Source: Sodalis praecaptivus
GTDB lineage: Bacteria > Pseudomonadota > Gammaproteobacteria > Enterobacterales > Enterobacteriaceae
NCBI RefSeq assembly: GCF_000517425.1
Contig: NZ_CP006569.1
Location: 372,001-436,000, forward strand
Reading direction: 5' to 3'
DNA: 64,000 nt
Shown: positions 29,730 to 39,520 of the stretch, piece by piece
Layout of the letters: each line of letters opens with the position of its first letter
Position numbering within the stretch: position 1 is the first letter of the stretch
Notes under the pieces: model-generated
What the model saw: the letters and a program-made list of their open reading frames with translations, nothing else
Told to the model about the DNA's origin: nothing
Database searches by the model: none
Program-made: the position numbers and the translations under genes

Positions 29730-31238
29730 TTAGGACGCCAGCGACAGCCGCGCCGGACTGACGTGCTGCGCCAGCCAGTCGACAATACGCGCCTGCTGGG
29801 CCTCGTCCAGCCACATGCCCAGTTTGGTGCGGCGCCATATGGCGTCGTCCAGCGTGACTACCCACTCCTGCGCTACCAGATAGCGCAGCTCGGCTTCGTA
29901 CAGGCCGTGACCGAAATCTTCACCCAGATCCGCCAGGCCGGCGGCGCCCGCCAGCAGCTGCTCGCTGCGGGTGCCGTAAGTGCGGCTGTAGCGCCGCGCC
30001 AGCGCTTCCGGCAGAAAGGAGAATTTGCGGCGCAGCACGGCGGCATAGTCGTCGCGAGTACCGACGAAATCGCCGCCCGGCAGCACCGCGTTGCGGGTCC
30101 AGGCGCCTTTGGCGTGGGGATAGTAGTGAGCCAGTTTTTCCAGCGCATGTTCGGCCAGCTTGCGGTAAGTGGTGAGTTTGCCGCCAAATACCGACAGCAG
30201 CGGCGCTTTACCGTCTTCATCGCTTAACGATAGCGTATAGTCGCGAGTCACCGCCTGCGGCGAATCGGATTCGTCGTCGCACAGCGGGCGCACGCCGGAG
30301 TAGGTCCAGACGATGTCCTCGCGGCCCAGGGGCCGTTTGAAATGGGCGTTATAAACCTTGAGCAGATAGTCAATTTCACCGTCATCGATATGCACCTCCC
30401 CCGGATCGCCATGATATTCCACGTCGGTGGTGCCGATAATCGAGAACGTTTCCATCCAGGGAATGACGAACACAATGCGGTGATCTTCGTTTTGCAGAAT
30501 GTACGCCTGCGGCTGGGAATGGACCCGCGGCACCACGATATGGCTGCCTTTTATCAGGCGGATGCCGTACTGCGACGGTAAATGCAGGCTGTCATCGATG
30601 AAATGTTTCACCCAAGGGCCGGTGGCGTTGGCCAGCCCCTTGGCCTGCCAGCGTTGGCTCTTGCCGGTCAGGCTATCGCGCGCCTCGACGTGCCACAGAC
30701 CGTTTTCCCGCCAGGCGCGGGTCACCTGCGTACGGGTTTTGACATCGCCGCCCCGCGCCACCACTTCCTGAGCGTTGAGCACCACCAGACGCGCATCGTC
30801 CACCCAACAGTCTGAATACTCGAAACCGCGCACGATTTCCGGTTTCAGGACCGAATCCGCGCCAAATCGAACGCCCTCACTTGCCGGCAGACTGGTGCGT
30901 TTGCCCAGATGATCATACATAAACAGGCCCAAGCGGATCATCCACGCCGGGCGCAGGTGCGGCCGGTGCGGCAATCGAAAGCGCATCGGGAAGGCAATAT
31001 GGGGCGCCATTTTTAACAGCACCTCCCGTTCGGCCAGCGCTTCGCTCACCAAACGAAATTCATAATGTTCGAGATAGCGCAGGCCACCGTGAATGAGTTT
31101 GGAGCTGGCGGACGACGTGGCGCACGCCAAATCCTGCGCTTCCAACAGCAATACGGACAGTCCACGCCCGGCGGCGTCGGCAGCGATGCCGGTACCGTTG
31201 ATCCCGCCGCCGATGACGATCAAGTCTTTGGTTTCCAC
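29730..31238 (-). CDS. glpD: Aerobic glycerol-3-phosphate dehydrogenase GlpD
   Basis: A membrane-associated FAD flavoprotein that oxidises glycerol-3-phosphate to dihydroxyacetone phosphate and feeds electrons to ubiquinone. It has 502 residues (E. coli 501). The FAD loop is IVIGGGINGTGIAADAAGRG, followed by the SSKLIHGGLRYLEHYEF signature. The start is GTG at 31238 with GGAGGAAGG upstream. A GlpR operator overlaps the promoter, so induction by glycerol-3-phosphate is expected. It lies divergent from glpEGR, which encodes that repressor. Confidence 0.97.
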   Translation of the reverse strand: METKDLIVIGGGINGTGIAADAAGRGLSVLLLEAQDLACATSSASSKLIHGGLRYLEHYEFRLVSEALAEREVLLKMAPHIAFPMRFRLPHRPHLRPAWMIRLGLFMYDHLGKRTSLPASEGVRFGADSVLKPEIVRGFEYSDCWVDDARLVVLNAQEVVARGGDVKTRTQVTRAWRENGLWHVEARDSLTGKSQRWQAKGLANATGPWVKHFIDDSLHLPSQYGIRLIKGSHIVVPRVHSQPQAYILQNEDHRIVFVIPWMETFSIIGTTDVEYHGDPGEVHIDDGEIDYLLKVYNAHFKRPLGREDIVWTYSGVRPLCDDESDSPQAVTRDYTLSLSDEDGKAPLLSVFGGKLTTYRKLAEHALEKLAHYYPHAKGAWTRNAVLPGGDFVGTRDDYAAVLRRKFSFLPEALARRYSRTYGTRSEQLLAGAAGLADLGEDFGHGLYEAELRYLVAQEWVVTLDDAIWRRTKLGMWLDEAQQARIVDWLAQHVSPARLSLAS

Positions 31239-31272
31239 GTTACCTTCCTCCCAATGCGCGTTACAGTTCTTT

Positions 31273-31292
31273 TATGTTCGTTTTCGCTCATA
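31273..31292 (-). promoter_or_regulatory. GlpR operator at glpD
   Basis: TATGTTCGTTTTCGCTCATA matches the GlpR consensus WATGTTCGWTWWCGAACATW at 18 of 20 positions. It sits between the predicted glpD -10 and the glpD start. Confidence 0.8.
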
Positions 31293-31322
31293 ATTGTATG
31301 CGCAAACCAACATCCACGCCAA
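31293..31322 (-). promoter_or_regulatory. glpD promoter
   Basis: Read on the minus strand, TTGGCG (31322-31317) and TACAAT (31298-31293) are spaced by 18 bp. The GlpR operator begins directly after the -10. The rest of the 302-bp glpD-glpE gap must hold the glpE promoter; I see no clear match for it. Confidence 0.55.
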
Positions 31323-31540
31323 GAACTCTGTGCAAAAAAGAGGCCATGCGTGACGCAGTTAACGTTTTTACCCGGTCAGCGCGTGTCGCCGCCACGGCGA
31401 TGGGGGTTACATATCGAGTCAGACGCCGATAGGGCGCGGCCGGATGCCGGTGAAAAGCGCTGCATGCCGGCCAACGGCTTGCTACACTCTTTTCGCTGCC
31501 GCGAGGCGTGCTATCTTTTGATCAAACGAGGCGACAGGGT

Positions 31541-31864
31541 ATGGATCAATTTGCAACAATCAGCGTAGAACTGGCCAGAGAGCGCTGGCAGCGGGGGGAT
31601 GCGGTGCTGGTAGATATCCGCGATCCGCAAAGTTTCGCCGCCGGGCATCCCCGTGGCGCGTTCCATTTGACCAATGACACCCTGCCGGCATTTCTGGCGC
31701 AACAGGATGCCGCCCGGCCGGTACTGGTGATGTGCTATCACGGCAATAGCAGTAAAGGCGCCGCCCAATATCTGCTGAGCCAGGGGTTTGAGGCCGCCTA
31801 CAGCGTCGATGGCGGGTTTGACGCCTGGCTGAAAGCCTTTCCGCAGGATACGGAATCGCTATAG
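31541..31864 (+). CDS. glpE: Thiosulfate sulfurtransferase GlpE
   Basis: A single-domain rhodanese of 107 residues (E. coli 108) that moves sulfane sulfur from thiosulfate to cyanide or thioredoxin in vitro. The catalytic cysteine is C65 in the loop [11 protein letters not shown], exactly as in E. coli. I start at the ATG at 31541, which matches the MDQF family start; upstream codons to 31508 do not. It heads the glpEGR cluster. The link to glycerol-phosphate metabolism is positional only. Confidence 0.95.
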   Translation: MDQFATISVELARERWQRGDAVLVDIRDPQSFAAGHPRGAFHLTNDTLPAFLAQQDAARPVLVMCYHGNSSKGAAQYLLSQGFEAAYSVDGGFDAWLKAFPQDTESL

Positions 31865-32158
31865 CGACAAAAACGCGTCACGGTTCACCGGCCGTCGCTG
31901 CACGGAGAGGGGGAAGGTGGCTGCGTTGCGCTCCTCGCTTTGAGACTTAGATCGCAAAATTGGCGGGCGTCGGCGAGGCGCGTCGCAATCTACCGCGCCG
32001 GCATTTCGCCTGCCGGCGTTTCTCCTTTATCCTCAGTACATTGCCTGGACGTCTAGCGGCGTTGGCGCGCGGGGGAAGCCGTCGTCGGGCCGCGCGTTTA
32101 GCCCGCGAATCGTGTATTCTGTTCCACCATTACCTGATTATGGCAGCGTGAGTAAAAC
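31865..32158. other. 294-bp gap between glpE and glpG
   Basis: No coding frame or clear signal was recognised here. The sequence is GC-rich up to about 32110 and then AT-richer toward the glpG start. In E. coli glpE and glpG are close together, so this gap is longer than usual. It could hold a separate glpG promoter or decayed sequence. Confidence 0.3.
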
Positions 32159-33007
32159 ATGATTCGAGTTACCGCCTTGTCTAACGCGCGCCTGGCGTTG
32201 GCCTTCATTGATTATATGAAAACCCAGGGCGTGGACATGGAGTTGCGTCCGCAGGGGCGTTATACCGAGCTGTGGCTGGCCCAGGACGAAAAACTGGAAC
32301 AGGTCGAGGCGGCGCTGGAGGCGTTTTTACTTGAACCGCAGCATCCGCGTTATCAGGCCGCCAGCTGGCGTACCGGTTCGTTGCATTACCGCGGCGTGAC
32401 GGGAGCCGGCCTGCGCGCCTGGCTGCCGGCGCTGCGTCAGCAGGCTGGCCCCTTGACGTTGGGGGTAACGGCACTGTGCGTGCTGGTCTTTGTGCTAATG
32501 GCCCTGCTCGGCGATGATCGGGTAATGGCCGCGCTGGCGTATCCCGCCGGTCCGGCCCAATACGCCCAGGGCTGGCGCTGGGTCAGCCATGCCTTTTTGC
32601 ATTTCTCGCTATTGCACCTGGTGTTCAATGTGGTGTGGTGGTGGTATCTGGCCGGCCTGACGGAGCGCTACCGCGGTAGGGAGTCATTACTCATTTTGTT
32701 CCTGCTCTCGGCAATCGTCAGCGGCGTGGTGCAGTCGCATTTCAGCGGGAGCTTTTTCGGCGGTCTGTCTGGTGTCGTGTATGCGCTGATGGGCTATGTC
32801 TGGTGGCACGGCGAGAAAAATCCCGGCGGGCCGTTATCTATGCCGCGCGGGGTCATCGTGTTCGCCCTGGTATGGCTCATTGCCGGCTATTTTAATATTT
32901 TGGGTATCGCAATAGCCAATGCCGCGCACGTGGCGGGTCTGGTAACGGGCCTGCTGATGGCGTTCTGGCAAACGCGGCGGCGTCGGAGTCACGGCGATCA
33001 GCGCTGA
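32159..33007 (+). CDS. glpG: Rhomboid intramembrane serine protease GlpG
   Basis: An inner-membrane protease of 282 residues (E. coli 276) that cleaves transmembrane substrates, including orphan membrane-complex subunits. A cytosolic N-terminal domain (about 1-90) precedes six membrane segments. The catalytic dyad is S204 in [13 protein letters not shown] and H257 in [11 protein letters not shown], each three higher than in E. coli; the HxxxN-type oxyanion region appears as [12 protein letters not shown]. glpR follows after 24 bases. Confidence 0.96.
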   Translation: MIRVTALSNARLALAFIDYMKTQGVDMELRPQGRYTELWLAQDEKLEQVEAALEAFLLEPQHPRYQAASWRTGSLHYRGVTGAGLRAWLPALRQQAGPLTLGVTALCVLVFVLMALLGDDRVMAALAYPAGPAQYAQGWRWVSHAFLHFSLLHLVFNVVWWWYLAGLTERYRGRESLLILFLLSAIVSGVVQSHFSGSFFGGLSGVVYALMGYVWWHGEKNPGGPLSMPRGVIVFALVWLIAGYFNILGIAIANAAHVAGLVTGLLMAFWQTRRRRSHGDQR

Positions 33008-33031
33008 TCGGCCGGCAGCAGAGGAGTCAAT

Positions 33032-33790
33032 GTGAAGCAAACGCAGCGGCATGATGCCATTATCGAGCTGGTTCGCCAGCAGGGCTACGTCAGTACCGAG
33101 GAGCTGGTGGATCACTTTGCCGTCAGTCCCCAGACAATACGGCGCGATCTGAACGATTTGGCCGAGCAGAACAAGATCCAGCGTCATCACGGCGGCGCGG
33201 CGCTGCCGTCGAGTTCGGTCAACGCTGCCTACCACGATCGCAAGGTGATGTGGTCGGCGGAAAAGGCGCGCATTGCGGCGCGCGTCGCCAGCCAAATCCC
33301 CGACGGCGCCACGCTGTTCATCGATATCGGCACCACGCCGGAGGCGGTGGCGCACGCGCTGCTGGGTCATAAAAATCTGCGGGTGGTTACCAATAATCTT
33401 AACGTGGCGACGTTGCTTACCGCCAAAGAAGATTTCCGCCTGATTTTGGCCGGCGGCGAAGTGCGCACGCGCGACGGCGGCATTATCGGCGAGGCCACCC
33501 TCGATTTCATTTCTCAATTTCGGCTTGATTACGGCATCCTCGGCATCAGCGGCATTGATTTGGATGGCTCGCTGCTGGAGTTCGATTATCATGAGGTGCG
33601 CACCAAACGGGCGATTATCGACAATTCTCGCTGCGTGATGCTGGTGACCGACCATTCCAAATTCGGCCGCAGCGCCATGGTTAATCTCGGCAAAATGGAC
33701 CTGGTAGATTATCTGTTTACCGACCAACTGCCGCCGCCGGGGGTGATGACGCTTATCGAACACTCCGATGTGAAATTGGAGCTGTGTTGA
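33032..33790 (+). CDS. glpR: Glycerol-3-phosphate regulon repressor GlpR
   Basis: A DeoR-family repressor of 252 residues, the same length as in E. coli, released from DNA by glycerol-3-phosphate. The helix-turn-helix is VSTEELVDHFAVSPQTIRRDLNDL and the effector domain has the DIGTTPEAVAHAL and GGIIGEATLDFISQF motifs. The start is GTG at 33032 with GAGGAG upstream; the overlapping ATG at 33030 hits a stop at once. Its operator is seen at glpD, so the regulatory pair is intact. Confidence 0.96.
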   Translation: MKQTQRHDAIIELVRQQGYVSTEELVDHFAVSPQTIRRDLNDLAEQNKIQRHHGGAALPSSSVNAAYHDRKVMWSAEKARIAARVASQIPDGATLFIDIGTTPEAVAHALLGHKNLRVVTNNLNVATLLTAKEDFRLILAGGEVRTRDGGIIGEATLDFISQFRLDYGILGISGIDLDGSLLEFDYHEVRTKRAIIDNSRCVMLVTDHSKFGRSAMVNLGKMDLVDYLFTDQLPPPGVMTLIEHSDVKLELC

Positions 33791-34118
33791 GCGTAAGGGC
33801 TCGAGCGTAAAAATTCACGCCGGCTCTCCCCTTTTTAACGCCGTTGTCTATTCTTTGATCATCACGGCGCTTAGCCAGACCCTTCCGCTAGCTTTTGCAC
33901 GGCGACATGAACGGCGACCCCTTGGGGTACGCCGCGGGGGGCGTCGTGGTTTGACATGGCCACAGGCGCGGCGTGCCGCTCCGCTAAACCTTGGGATAAC
34001 CGTAGTTTGCCATGGCGGTCGCTTGCGGTGGGCGCCGGGATCGCCATGACGATGGCAGGATCAGGGGGCCGGTTTTCCGGCGCTGTCCACTTTAGCCTAA
34101 CAGGATAGAGACGTTCAT
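33791..34118. other. Gap between glpR and malP, where malT would lie
   Basis: This 328-bp stretch has no convincing gene. In E. coli the maltose activator malT lies in this position, transcribed away from malP. Here there is no room for its roughly 900 codons. I could not find a convincing MalT box (GGGATGA-type) ahead of malP. The segment must contain the malP promoter. Confidence 0.5.
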
Positions 34119-36527
34119 ATGCCAAAACCCAAATTTGATAAAGCTGCGTTCCAGGCGGCGCTAGATCGCCAGTGGCAACGTTATGGTCTCGCCGGCGCGC
34201 AGGAAATGACCCCGTTTCAGTGGTGGCAGGCGGTCAGCGCGGCGGTCAATGAAAGTATCGTCCCCCCAAGCGCCCAACCGGGCAAAAGTAACAAGATCCT
34301 CCGTCATGTCAATTACCTGTCCATGGAGTTCCTGCTGGGACGTCTGACCGGCAATAATCTTATCAATCTTGGCGGGTACGATACGGTCAAAAGGGTGCTC
34401 GAAGCTTATCAGGTGAGTCTTGCCGATATCCTGGAATACGAGGTCGATCCGGCGCTGGGTAACGGCGGCCTGGGCCGCCTGGCCGCTTGCTATATGGATT
34501 CCATGGCGACCGTGGGCCAGCCTGCCATCGGCTACGGGCTGAATTATCAGTACGGCTTGTTTCGCCAGACCTTCGCCGAAGGCCAGCAATGGGAATCCCC
34601 CGACGACTGGCATCGAGAAACCTATCCCTGGTTCCGTCATAACGCGGCGCTCAATGTGGAGGTCGGGTTTGGCGGCAAACTGGTGAAAGACGATCAGGGC
34701 GGCAGCCGCTGGGAACCGGCGTTCTCGCTTATCGGCGAAGCCTGGGATTTGCCGGTGGTCGGTTTTGGCAACGGCGCGGTGCTGCCGCTGCGTTTATGGC
34801 AGGCGACGCATCCGCATCCGTTCAATCTGGCGCTGTTCAATGACGGGAAATTCCTTAAAGCCGAACGGGACGGGATCGACGCCGCCAAGTTGACTAAAGT
34901 ACTTTACCCGAACGATAACCATCAGGAAGGCAAACAGCTGCGGCTGATGCAGCAGTATTTCCAGTGCGCCTGTGCGGTGGCGGACATTTTGCGCCGTCAC
35001 CATCTGGCCGGCCGCAGTCTGGAAACTCTGCCGGATTATGAAGTTATCCAGCTTAATGATACCCATCCGGCTATCGCCATCCCCGAGATGCTGCGCGTGC
35101 TGCTCGACCAACACCGGCTCACATGGGATGAAGCCTGGTTGATTACGTCACGCACTTTCGCCTACACCAACCATACGCTGATGCCGGAGGCGCTGGAATA
35201 CTGGGATGAAAAGCTGCTGCAGACGCTGCTGCCGCGCCATTTCGCCATTATCAGGCACATTAACGACCGGCTGCGGGTGCTGGTGGAGCAGCGCTGGCCG
35301 GGCGATAACGCGGTATGGCGCCGCTTGGCGGTCGTGCAGGATAAACAAGTACGGATGGCGAATTTATGCGTGGTATGTGGCTTTGCGGTCAATGGCGTCG
35401 CCGCGCTGCATTCCGAACTGGTGAAAAGCGACCTGTTTCCCGAGTATTATCAGCTGTGGCCGCGGAAGTTCCATAACGTCACCAACGGCATTACTCCGCG
35501 CCGCTGGCTGAAACAGTGTAATCCGGCGCTGGCGGGGCTGATTGACGAAACCATTGGCAAAGGCTGGATCACCCGGCTTGAAAGATTGCAAGCGCTGGCG
35601 CCCTATGCGGACGATGCGGCGTTTCGCGCCCGTTTTCAGCAGATTAAATACGACAACAAACGGCGGCTGGCCGATAAAATCCATCAGATGACGGGCATTG
35701 TCGTCGACCCGCAAGCAATGTTCGATGTGCAGATCAAACGGCTACACGAATATAAGCGCCAGCATTTGAATCTGTTGCACATTCTGTCGCTCTATCGCCG
35801 GCTGCGGGATAACCCGGATCTCGACATTGTCCCGCGCGTCTTTTTGTTCGGCGCCAAGGCGGCACCGGGTTATGCGCTGGCAAAAAATATTATCTACGCT
35901 ATCAATCAGGTGGCGCATAAGATCAATAACGACCGCAAGATAAACGATCGCTTGAAGGTGATTTTTATGCCCGATTACCGCGTGACGCTCGCCGAATGGA
36001 TGATACCCGCGGCGGATCTGTCCGAGCAAATATCCACCGCCGGTAAAGAGGCATCGGGTACCGGCAATATGAAACTGGCGCTGAATGGCGCGTTAACCAT
36101 CGGTACCCTCGACGGCGCCAATGTGGAAATCGCCGAGCAGGTGGGCGAGGAGAATATATTTATCTTCGGCCACACGATAAGCCAGGTAAAGGCGCTGCTC
36201 GCCGACGGCTATAAACCGGCGCGGTTTCTGAAGCAGGATAAGGCGCTAAAAGGGTTGTTGGCGGAGTTGGCCAGCGGTAGCTACAGCTACAAAGACAAGC
36301 ACGCCTTCGAGCTTTTACTGCACAGTCTGCAAAAAGGCGGTGATCCTTATTTGGTGCTGGCGGATTTCGCCGCTTATTGCCGGGCCCAGCAACAGGTGGA
36401 CGCGTTATATCGCCGCGCCGATGACTGGACGCGCAGCGCGGTGCTAAATACCGCGCGGGTGGGCTTCTTCAGCTCGGACCGCGCGATACGCGATTATCAG
36501 CAGCGTATCTGGCAGGCAAAACGTTGA
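34119..36527 (+). CDS. malP: Maltodextrin phosphorylase MalP
   Basis: A GT35 PLP-dependent phosphorylase of 802 residues (E. coli 797) that converts maltodextrins to glucose-1-phosphate. The PLP site lies in [28 protein letters not shown] and the N-terminal [19 protein letters not shown] is conserved. It is distinguished from GlgP, 5 kb upstream, by its MalP-type N-terminus and by its partner malQ. Both phosphorylases are intact. Regulation is uncertain because malT is missing here. Confidence 0.96.
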   Translation: MPKPKFDKAAFQAALDRQWQRYGLAGAQEMTPFQWWQAVSAAVNESIVPPSAQPGKSNKILRHVNYLSMEFLLGRLTGNNLINLGGYDTVKRVLEAYQVSLADILEYEVDPALGNGGLGRLAACYMDSMATVGQPAIGYGLNYQYGLFRQTFAEGQQWESPDDWHRETYPWFRHNAALNVEVGFGGKLVKDDQGGSRWEPAFSLIGEAWDLPVVGFGNGAVLPLRLWQATHPHPFNLALFNDGKFLKAERDGIDAAKLTKVLYPNDNHQEGKQLRLMQQYFQCACAVADILRRHHLAGRSLETLPDYEVIQLNDTHPAIAIPEMLRVLLDQHRLTWDEAWLITSRTFAYTNHTLMPEALEYWDEKLLQTLLPRHFAIIRHINDRLRVLVEQRWPGDNAVWRRLAVVQDKQVRMANLCVVCGFAVNGVAALHSELVKSDLFPEYYQLWPRKFHNVTNGITPRRWLKQCNPALAGLIDETIGKGWITRLERLQALAPYADDAAFRARFQQIKYDNKRRLADKIHQMTGIVVDPQAMFDVQIKRLHEYKRQHLNLLHILSLYRRLRDNPDLDIVPRVFLFGAKAAPGYALAKNIIYAINQVAHKINNDRKINDRLKVIFMPDYRVTLAEWMIPAADLSEQISTAGKEASGTGNMKLALNGALTIGTLDGANVEIAEQVGEENIFIFGHTISQVKALLADGYKPARFLKQDKALKGLLAELASGSYSYKDKHAFELLLHSLQKGGDPYLVLADFAAYCRAQQQVDALYRRADDWTRSAVLNTARVGFFSSDRAIRDYQQRIWQAKR

Positions 36528-36574
36528 GGCGCCACGATGGCGCTGCCGGAGATGAGCATGGTCAAGCACGGGAC

Positions 36575-38728
36575 ATGACGATGACAGGGGCGGAGGCGCT
36601 TTATCAGCGCGCGCGGCGGGCCGGCATTATCACCGACTACGTCGACGCATGGCAACGGCCGCGCAGCATCAGCCCGGAAACGCTGCGGCTGCTGCTGGAC
36701 GCGATGCCAGGAGCCAACGCCGGTGACAGTTCGGCGCCGCTGCCGCCCGTATGGGTCACCGGCGGTCACCGTGAGCGCTCGCTGACGCTGCCCGCCGGGA
36801 TCGTTGGAGCTTGGACGCTGACCGAGGAGTCGGGCAAACAACATCACGGGCAGACCCGGGCGGCGCCTGCGGTGGACGACGAGGCGCTTGAACCGGCGAC
36901 GACGGGGCGCGCGCATCTTCTGACGCTGCCGATGGGGGTGTCCGATGGCTACCACCGGTTGACGCTGTGCGTTAAAGATGCGCGCTGGGAGTGTAGGGTG
37001 ATTGTCGCCCCCGAGCGCTGTTATGAGCCGCCGGCGATCCGGGCGGGACAGCGGCTATGGGGCAGCACGGTCCAGCTCTATACGCTGCGTTCAGCACGCA
37101 ATTGGGGCATCGGCGATTTTGGCGATTTGGCGCAAATGATCGCCGGGACCGGCCGGCTGGGCGGCGCTTTTGTCGGCGTTAACCCGCTGCACGCGCTGTA
37201 TCCGGCGCTGCCCGATTGGGCCAGTCCTTATAGTCCCTCTTCGCGCCGCTACTTGAATATTATCTACCTTGATGTCGGCGGGCTGGACGATTTTCTGCAC
37301 AGTGAGCAGGCGCAGCTTTGGTGGCGAGAGCCGGAAACCGGCCGCCGGCTACAGGCGCTGCGCGCGAATGACCAGGTGGATTATGCGCAGGTGATGACGC
37401 TGAAACTGACGGCGCTGCGTTACGCTTGGGCGCAATTTAATCGACGTGCGGCAGACGATCCTGAACGCCAATCGCTGGCGGAGTTTATCGCGGCCGGCGG
37501 TGATAGCCTTTATCAGCAGGCGACTTTTGATGCGCTGCACCTTGAACAGGTTGCGCACGGTTGCCTGAGTCCGGGCTGGCGCGACTGGCCGGCGGAATAT
37601 CAGCAGGCCGACAGCGCGGCGCTGGCGCGTTTTAGGCGACAGCACCAGGACGAGATCGTTTTTTTCAGTTATTTGCAGTGGCTGGCGGCCAGGCAGTTGG
37701 ATGGCTGTTACCGCCTCAGCCAACGGCTGGGGATGCCGATAGGGATCTATCGCGATCTGGCGGTGGGCGTCGGCGATGGCGGTGTAGAAACCTGGGCCGA
37801 TCCCGTCCTGTACTGCTTATCCGCGTCGGTGGGCGCGCCGCCGGACCGATTGGGCCCGCAGGGGCAGAATTGGCAACTGCCGCCGCAGGATCCGAACGTG
37901 TTGCGTGAACGCGGCTATCAGCCGTTTATCGATATGCTGCGCGCCAATATGCGCTATTGCGGCGCGCTGCGCCTGGATCATGTAATGGCGTTAATGCGCT
38001 TGTGGTGGGTACCGCGGGGCTATGGTCCTGAGCACGGGGCCTATGTGCGCTACCCGGTGGCGGATTTGCTGGCGGTGTTGGCCCTCGAGAGCCAGCGCCA
38101 GCAATGTATGATCATCGGCGAGGATCTCGGCACCGTGCCGGATGATATCGTCGAGAAGCTGCGCGCCGCGGGCGTGTATTCGTATAAGGTGCTGTTTTTT
38201 GAACGCGGACAGGACCAGCAATTCCGCGCGCCGGCGGAATATCCCCCACAGGCGATGACGACGCTTACCACCCATGATTTAGCGACATTAAGCGGTTTCT
38301 GGCAAGGGGCGGATATTGATTTGGCCCACCGGCTGGGTCTATATGATGATGAGCAGACCTGGCGGCGGCTGCTGGAGGAACGACGTCTGGAACGGCAGGC
38401 GTTGCTGGACGCGCTGCGGCGCGCAGGCTGCCTGCCGGCCGCCACCCCTTTGCGGGCGGAGGAGGTGGCCATGTCGCCGGCGTTGAACGCCGCTATCCAC
38501 CGTTTTGTGGCGCAAAGCCGCAGCGCGCTGCTGGGGCTACAGCCCGAAGACTGGTTGCAGATGGCAACACCGGTCAATGTGCCCGGTACCACCGATGCCT
38601 ATCCTAACTGGCGGCGCAAGTTGACGCGGGATCTCGAGACCCTGTTTAACGACCCTGAGATTATCCAACTGCTGACGGCGGTCGGCCGCTGGCGGGGGCG
38701 GGGCGGCAAAGGGAACGTCGAGGATTAA
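36575..38728 (+). CDS. malQ: 4-alpha-glucanotransferase (amylomaltase) MalQ
   Basis: A GH77 disproportionating enzyme of about 717 residues (E. coli 694) that transfers glucan chains between maltodextrins. The barrel motifs are SPYSPSSRRYLNIIYLDV, CGALRLDHVMALMRLWW (nucleophile Asp), IIGEDLGTVP (acid/base Glu) and TTHDLATLSGFW. I start at the ATG at 36575 (MTMTGAEALYQ), which leaves 47 bases after malP; ATG 36581 is an alternative and the frame is open back to 36524. None has a strong ribosome site, so the start is uncertain. A 23-24 bp repeat array begins at its stop codon. Confidence 0.95.
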   Translation: MTMTGAEALYQRARRAGIITDYVDAWQRPRSISPETLRLLLDAMPGANAGDSSAPLPPVWVTGGHRERSLTLPAGIVGAWTLTEESGKQHHGQTRAAPAVDDEALEPATTGRAHLLTLPMGVSDGYHRLTLCVKDARWECRVIVAPERCYEPPAIRAGQRLWGSTVQLYTLRSARNWGIGDFGDLAQMIAGTGRLGGAFVGVNPLHALYPALPDWASPYSPSSRRYLNIIYLDVGGLDDFLHSEQAQLWWREPETGRRLQALRANDQVDYAQVMTLKLTALRYAWAQFNRRAADDPERQSLAEFIAAGGDSLYQQATFDALHLEQVAHGCLSPGWRDWPAEYQQADSAALARFRRQHQDEIVFFSYLQWLAARQLDGCYRLSQRLGMPIGIYRDLAVGVGDGGVETWADPVLYCLSASVGAPPDRLGPQGQNWQLPPQDPNVLRERGYQPFIDMLRANMRYCGALRLDHVMALMRLWWVPRGYGPEHGAYVRYPVADLLAVLALESQRQQCMIIGEDLGTVPDDIVEKLRAAGVYSYKVLFFERGQDQQFRAPAEYPPQAMTTLTTHDLATLSGFWQGADIDLAHRLGLYDDEQTWRRLLEERRLERQALLDALRRAGCLPAATPLRAEEVAMSPALNAAIHRFVAQSRSALLGLQPEDWLQMATPVNVPGTTDAYPNWRRKLTRDLETLFNDPEIIQLLTAVGRWRGRGGKGNVED

Positions 38729-38890
38729 GTCGGGCAAACGCCCGCTTGCCGGTCGGTTTTAACGCCGATGGCCAGGCAGGGCTAACGCCCGTTCACGGAT
38801 CGGGCTTAACGCCGATGGTGTGTTTTGGCGGACGCCATCGACAGATTAGGCCTAACGCTGCTAGTCAGGTCGGGCCTACCGCCGATCAAT
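38729..38890. repeat. Seven degenerate 23-24 bp tandem repeats after malQ
   Basis: Copies begin near 38729, 38752, 38776, 38799, 38822, 38845 and 38869, so the spacing is 23 or 24 bp. The core is approximately GTCGGGCTTAACGCCGATGG; copies differ at several positions. The array fills the whole gap between the convergent genes malQ and nfuA and touches both stop codons. Confidence 0.75.
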
Positions 38891-39461
38891 AGTAGGAGTG
38901 TTCGCCGCGCTGATGCTCGGTCAAATCGCGCACGCCCTTCAGTTCGGGGAATTTCTCCAGCAGCTCTTTCTCGATCCCTTCTTTAAGCGTGTAATCCACC
39001 ATCGAACAGCCGTTACAGCCGCCGCCGAACTGAAGGATAGCCAGCATATCATCCGTGATTTCCATGAGCGTCACCTGACCGCCGTGGCCCGCCAGCTGCG
39101 GATTAATCTGCGACTGCAGCAAATACTCAACCCGCTCGATAAGCGGCGCGTCGTCGCTCACTTTGCGCATTTTGGCATTGGGGGCTTTCAGCGTCAGCTG
39201 GGAGCCGAGCTTATCCGTGACGAAGTCAATTTCCGCATCCTGCAGGTAAGGGGCGGAGAGCTCATCCACATAGGCCGAGATTTTATCGAATTTCAGCTCC
39301 GTATCGGTGGCCTCCACCGCATCCGGCGGGCAGTATGAAACGCCGCATTCCGCATTGGGCGTGCCAGGATTGATAACGAACACGCGGATTTGGGTGCCGG
39401 GTTCCTGATTGGACAGCAATTTAGCAAAATGTTCCTGGGCAGCATCGGTAATACGGATCAT
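38886..39461 (-). CDS. nfuA: Fe-S biogenesis protein NfuA
   Basis: NfuA is an iron-sulfur carrier that delivers 4Fe-4S clusters, notably under oxidative stress or iron limitation. From the ATG at 39461 it has 191 residues, the E. coli length; the GTG at 39470 would add three. The N-terminal degenerate A-type domain and the C-terminal Nfu domain with the cluster-binding pair in [22 protein letters not shown] are intact. It lies with gntX and bioH as in E. coli, but without the intervening gntT. Confidence 0.97.
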   Translation of the reverse strand: MIRITDAAQEHFAKLLSNQEPGTQIRVFVINPGTPNAECGVSYCPPDAVEATDTELKFDKISAYVDELSAPYLQDAEIDFVTDKLGSQLTLKAPNAKMRKVSDDAPLIERVEYLLQSQINPQLAGHGGQVTLMEITDDMLAILQFGGGCNGCSMVDYTLKEGIEKELLEKFPELKGVRDLTEHQRGEHSYY

Positions 39462-39520
39462 AACATTCACTCAATAGTTGACTAAACTAGTCGGATATTA
39501 TACGCCCTTTCCCCCACAGA

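Noticed and set aside
33900-34118. MalT boxes ahead of malP
   Set aside because: A few GGGAT-like words occur, but none are arranged as the paired repeats seen at MalT-controlled promoters.
33871-34125. Minus-strand frame ahead of glpR ending GVAVHVAVQKLAEGSG, as a remnant of the malT 3' end
   Set aside because: Position and orientation are right for malT, but the similarity to the MalT C-terminus covers only a few residues and could be chance.
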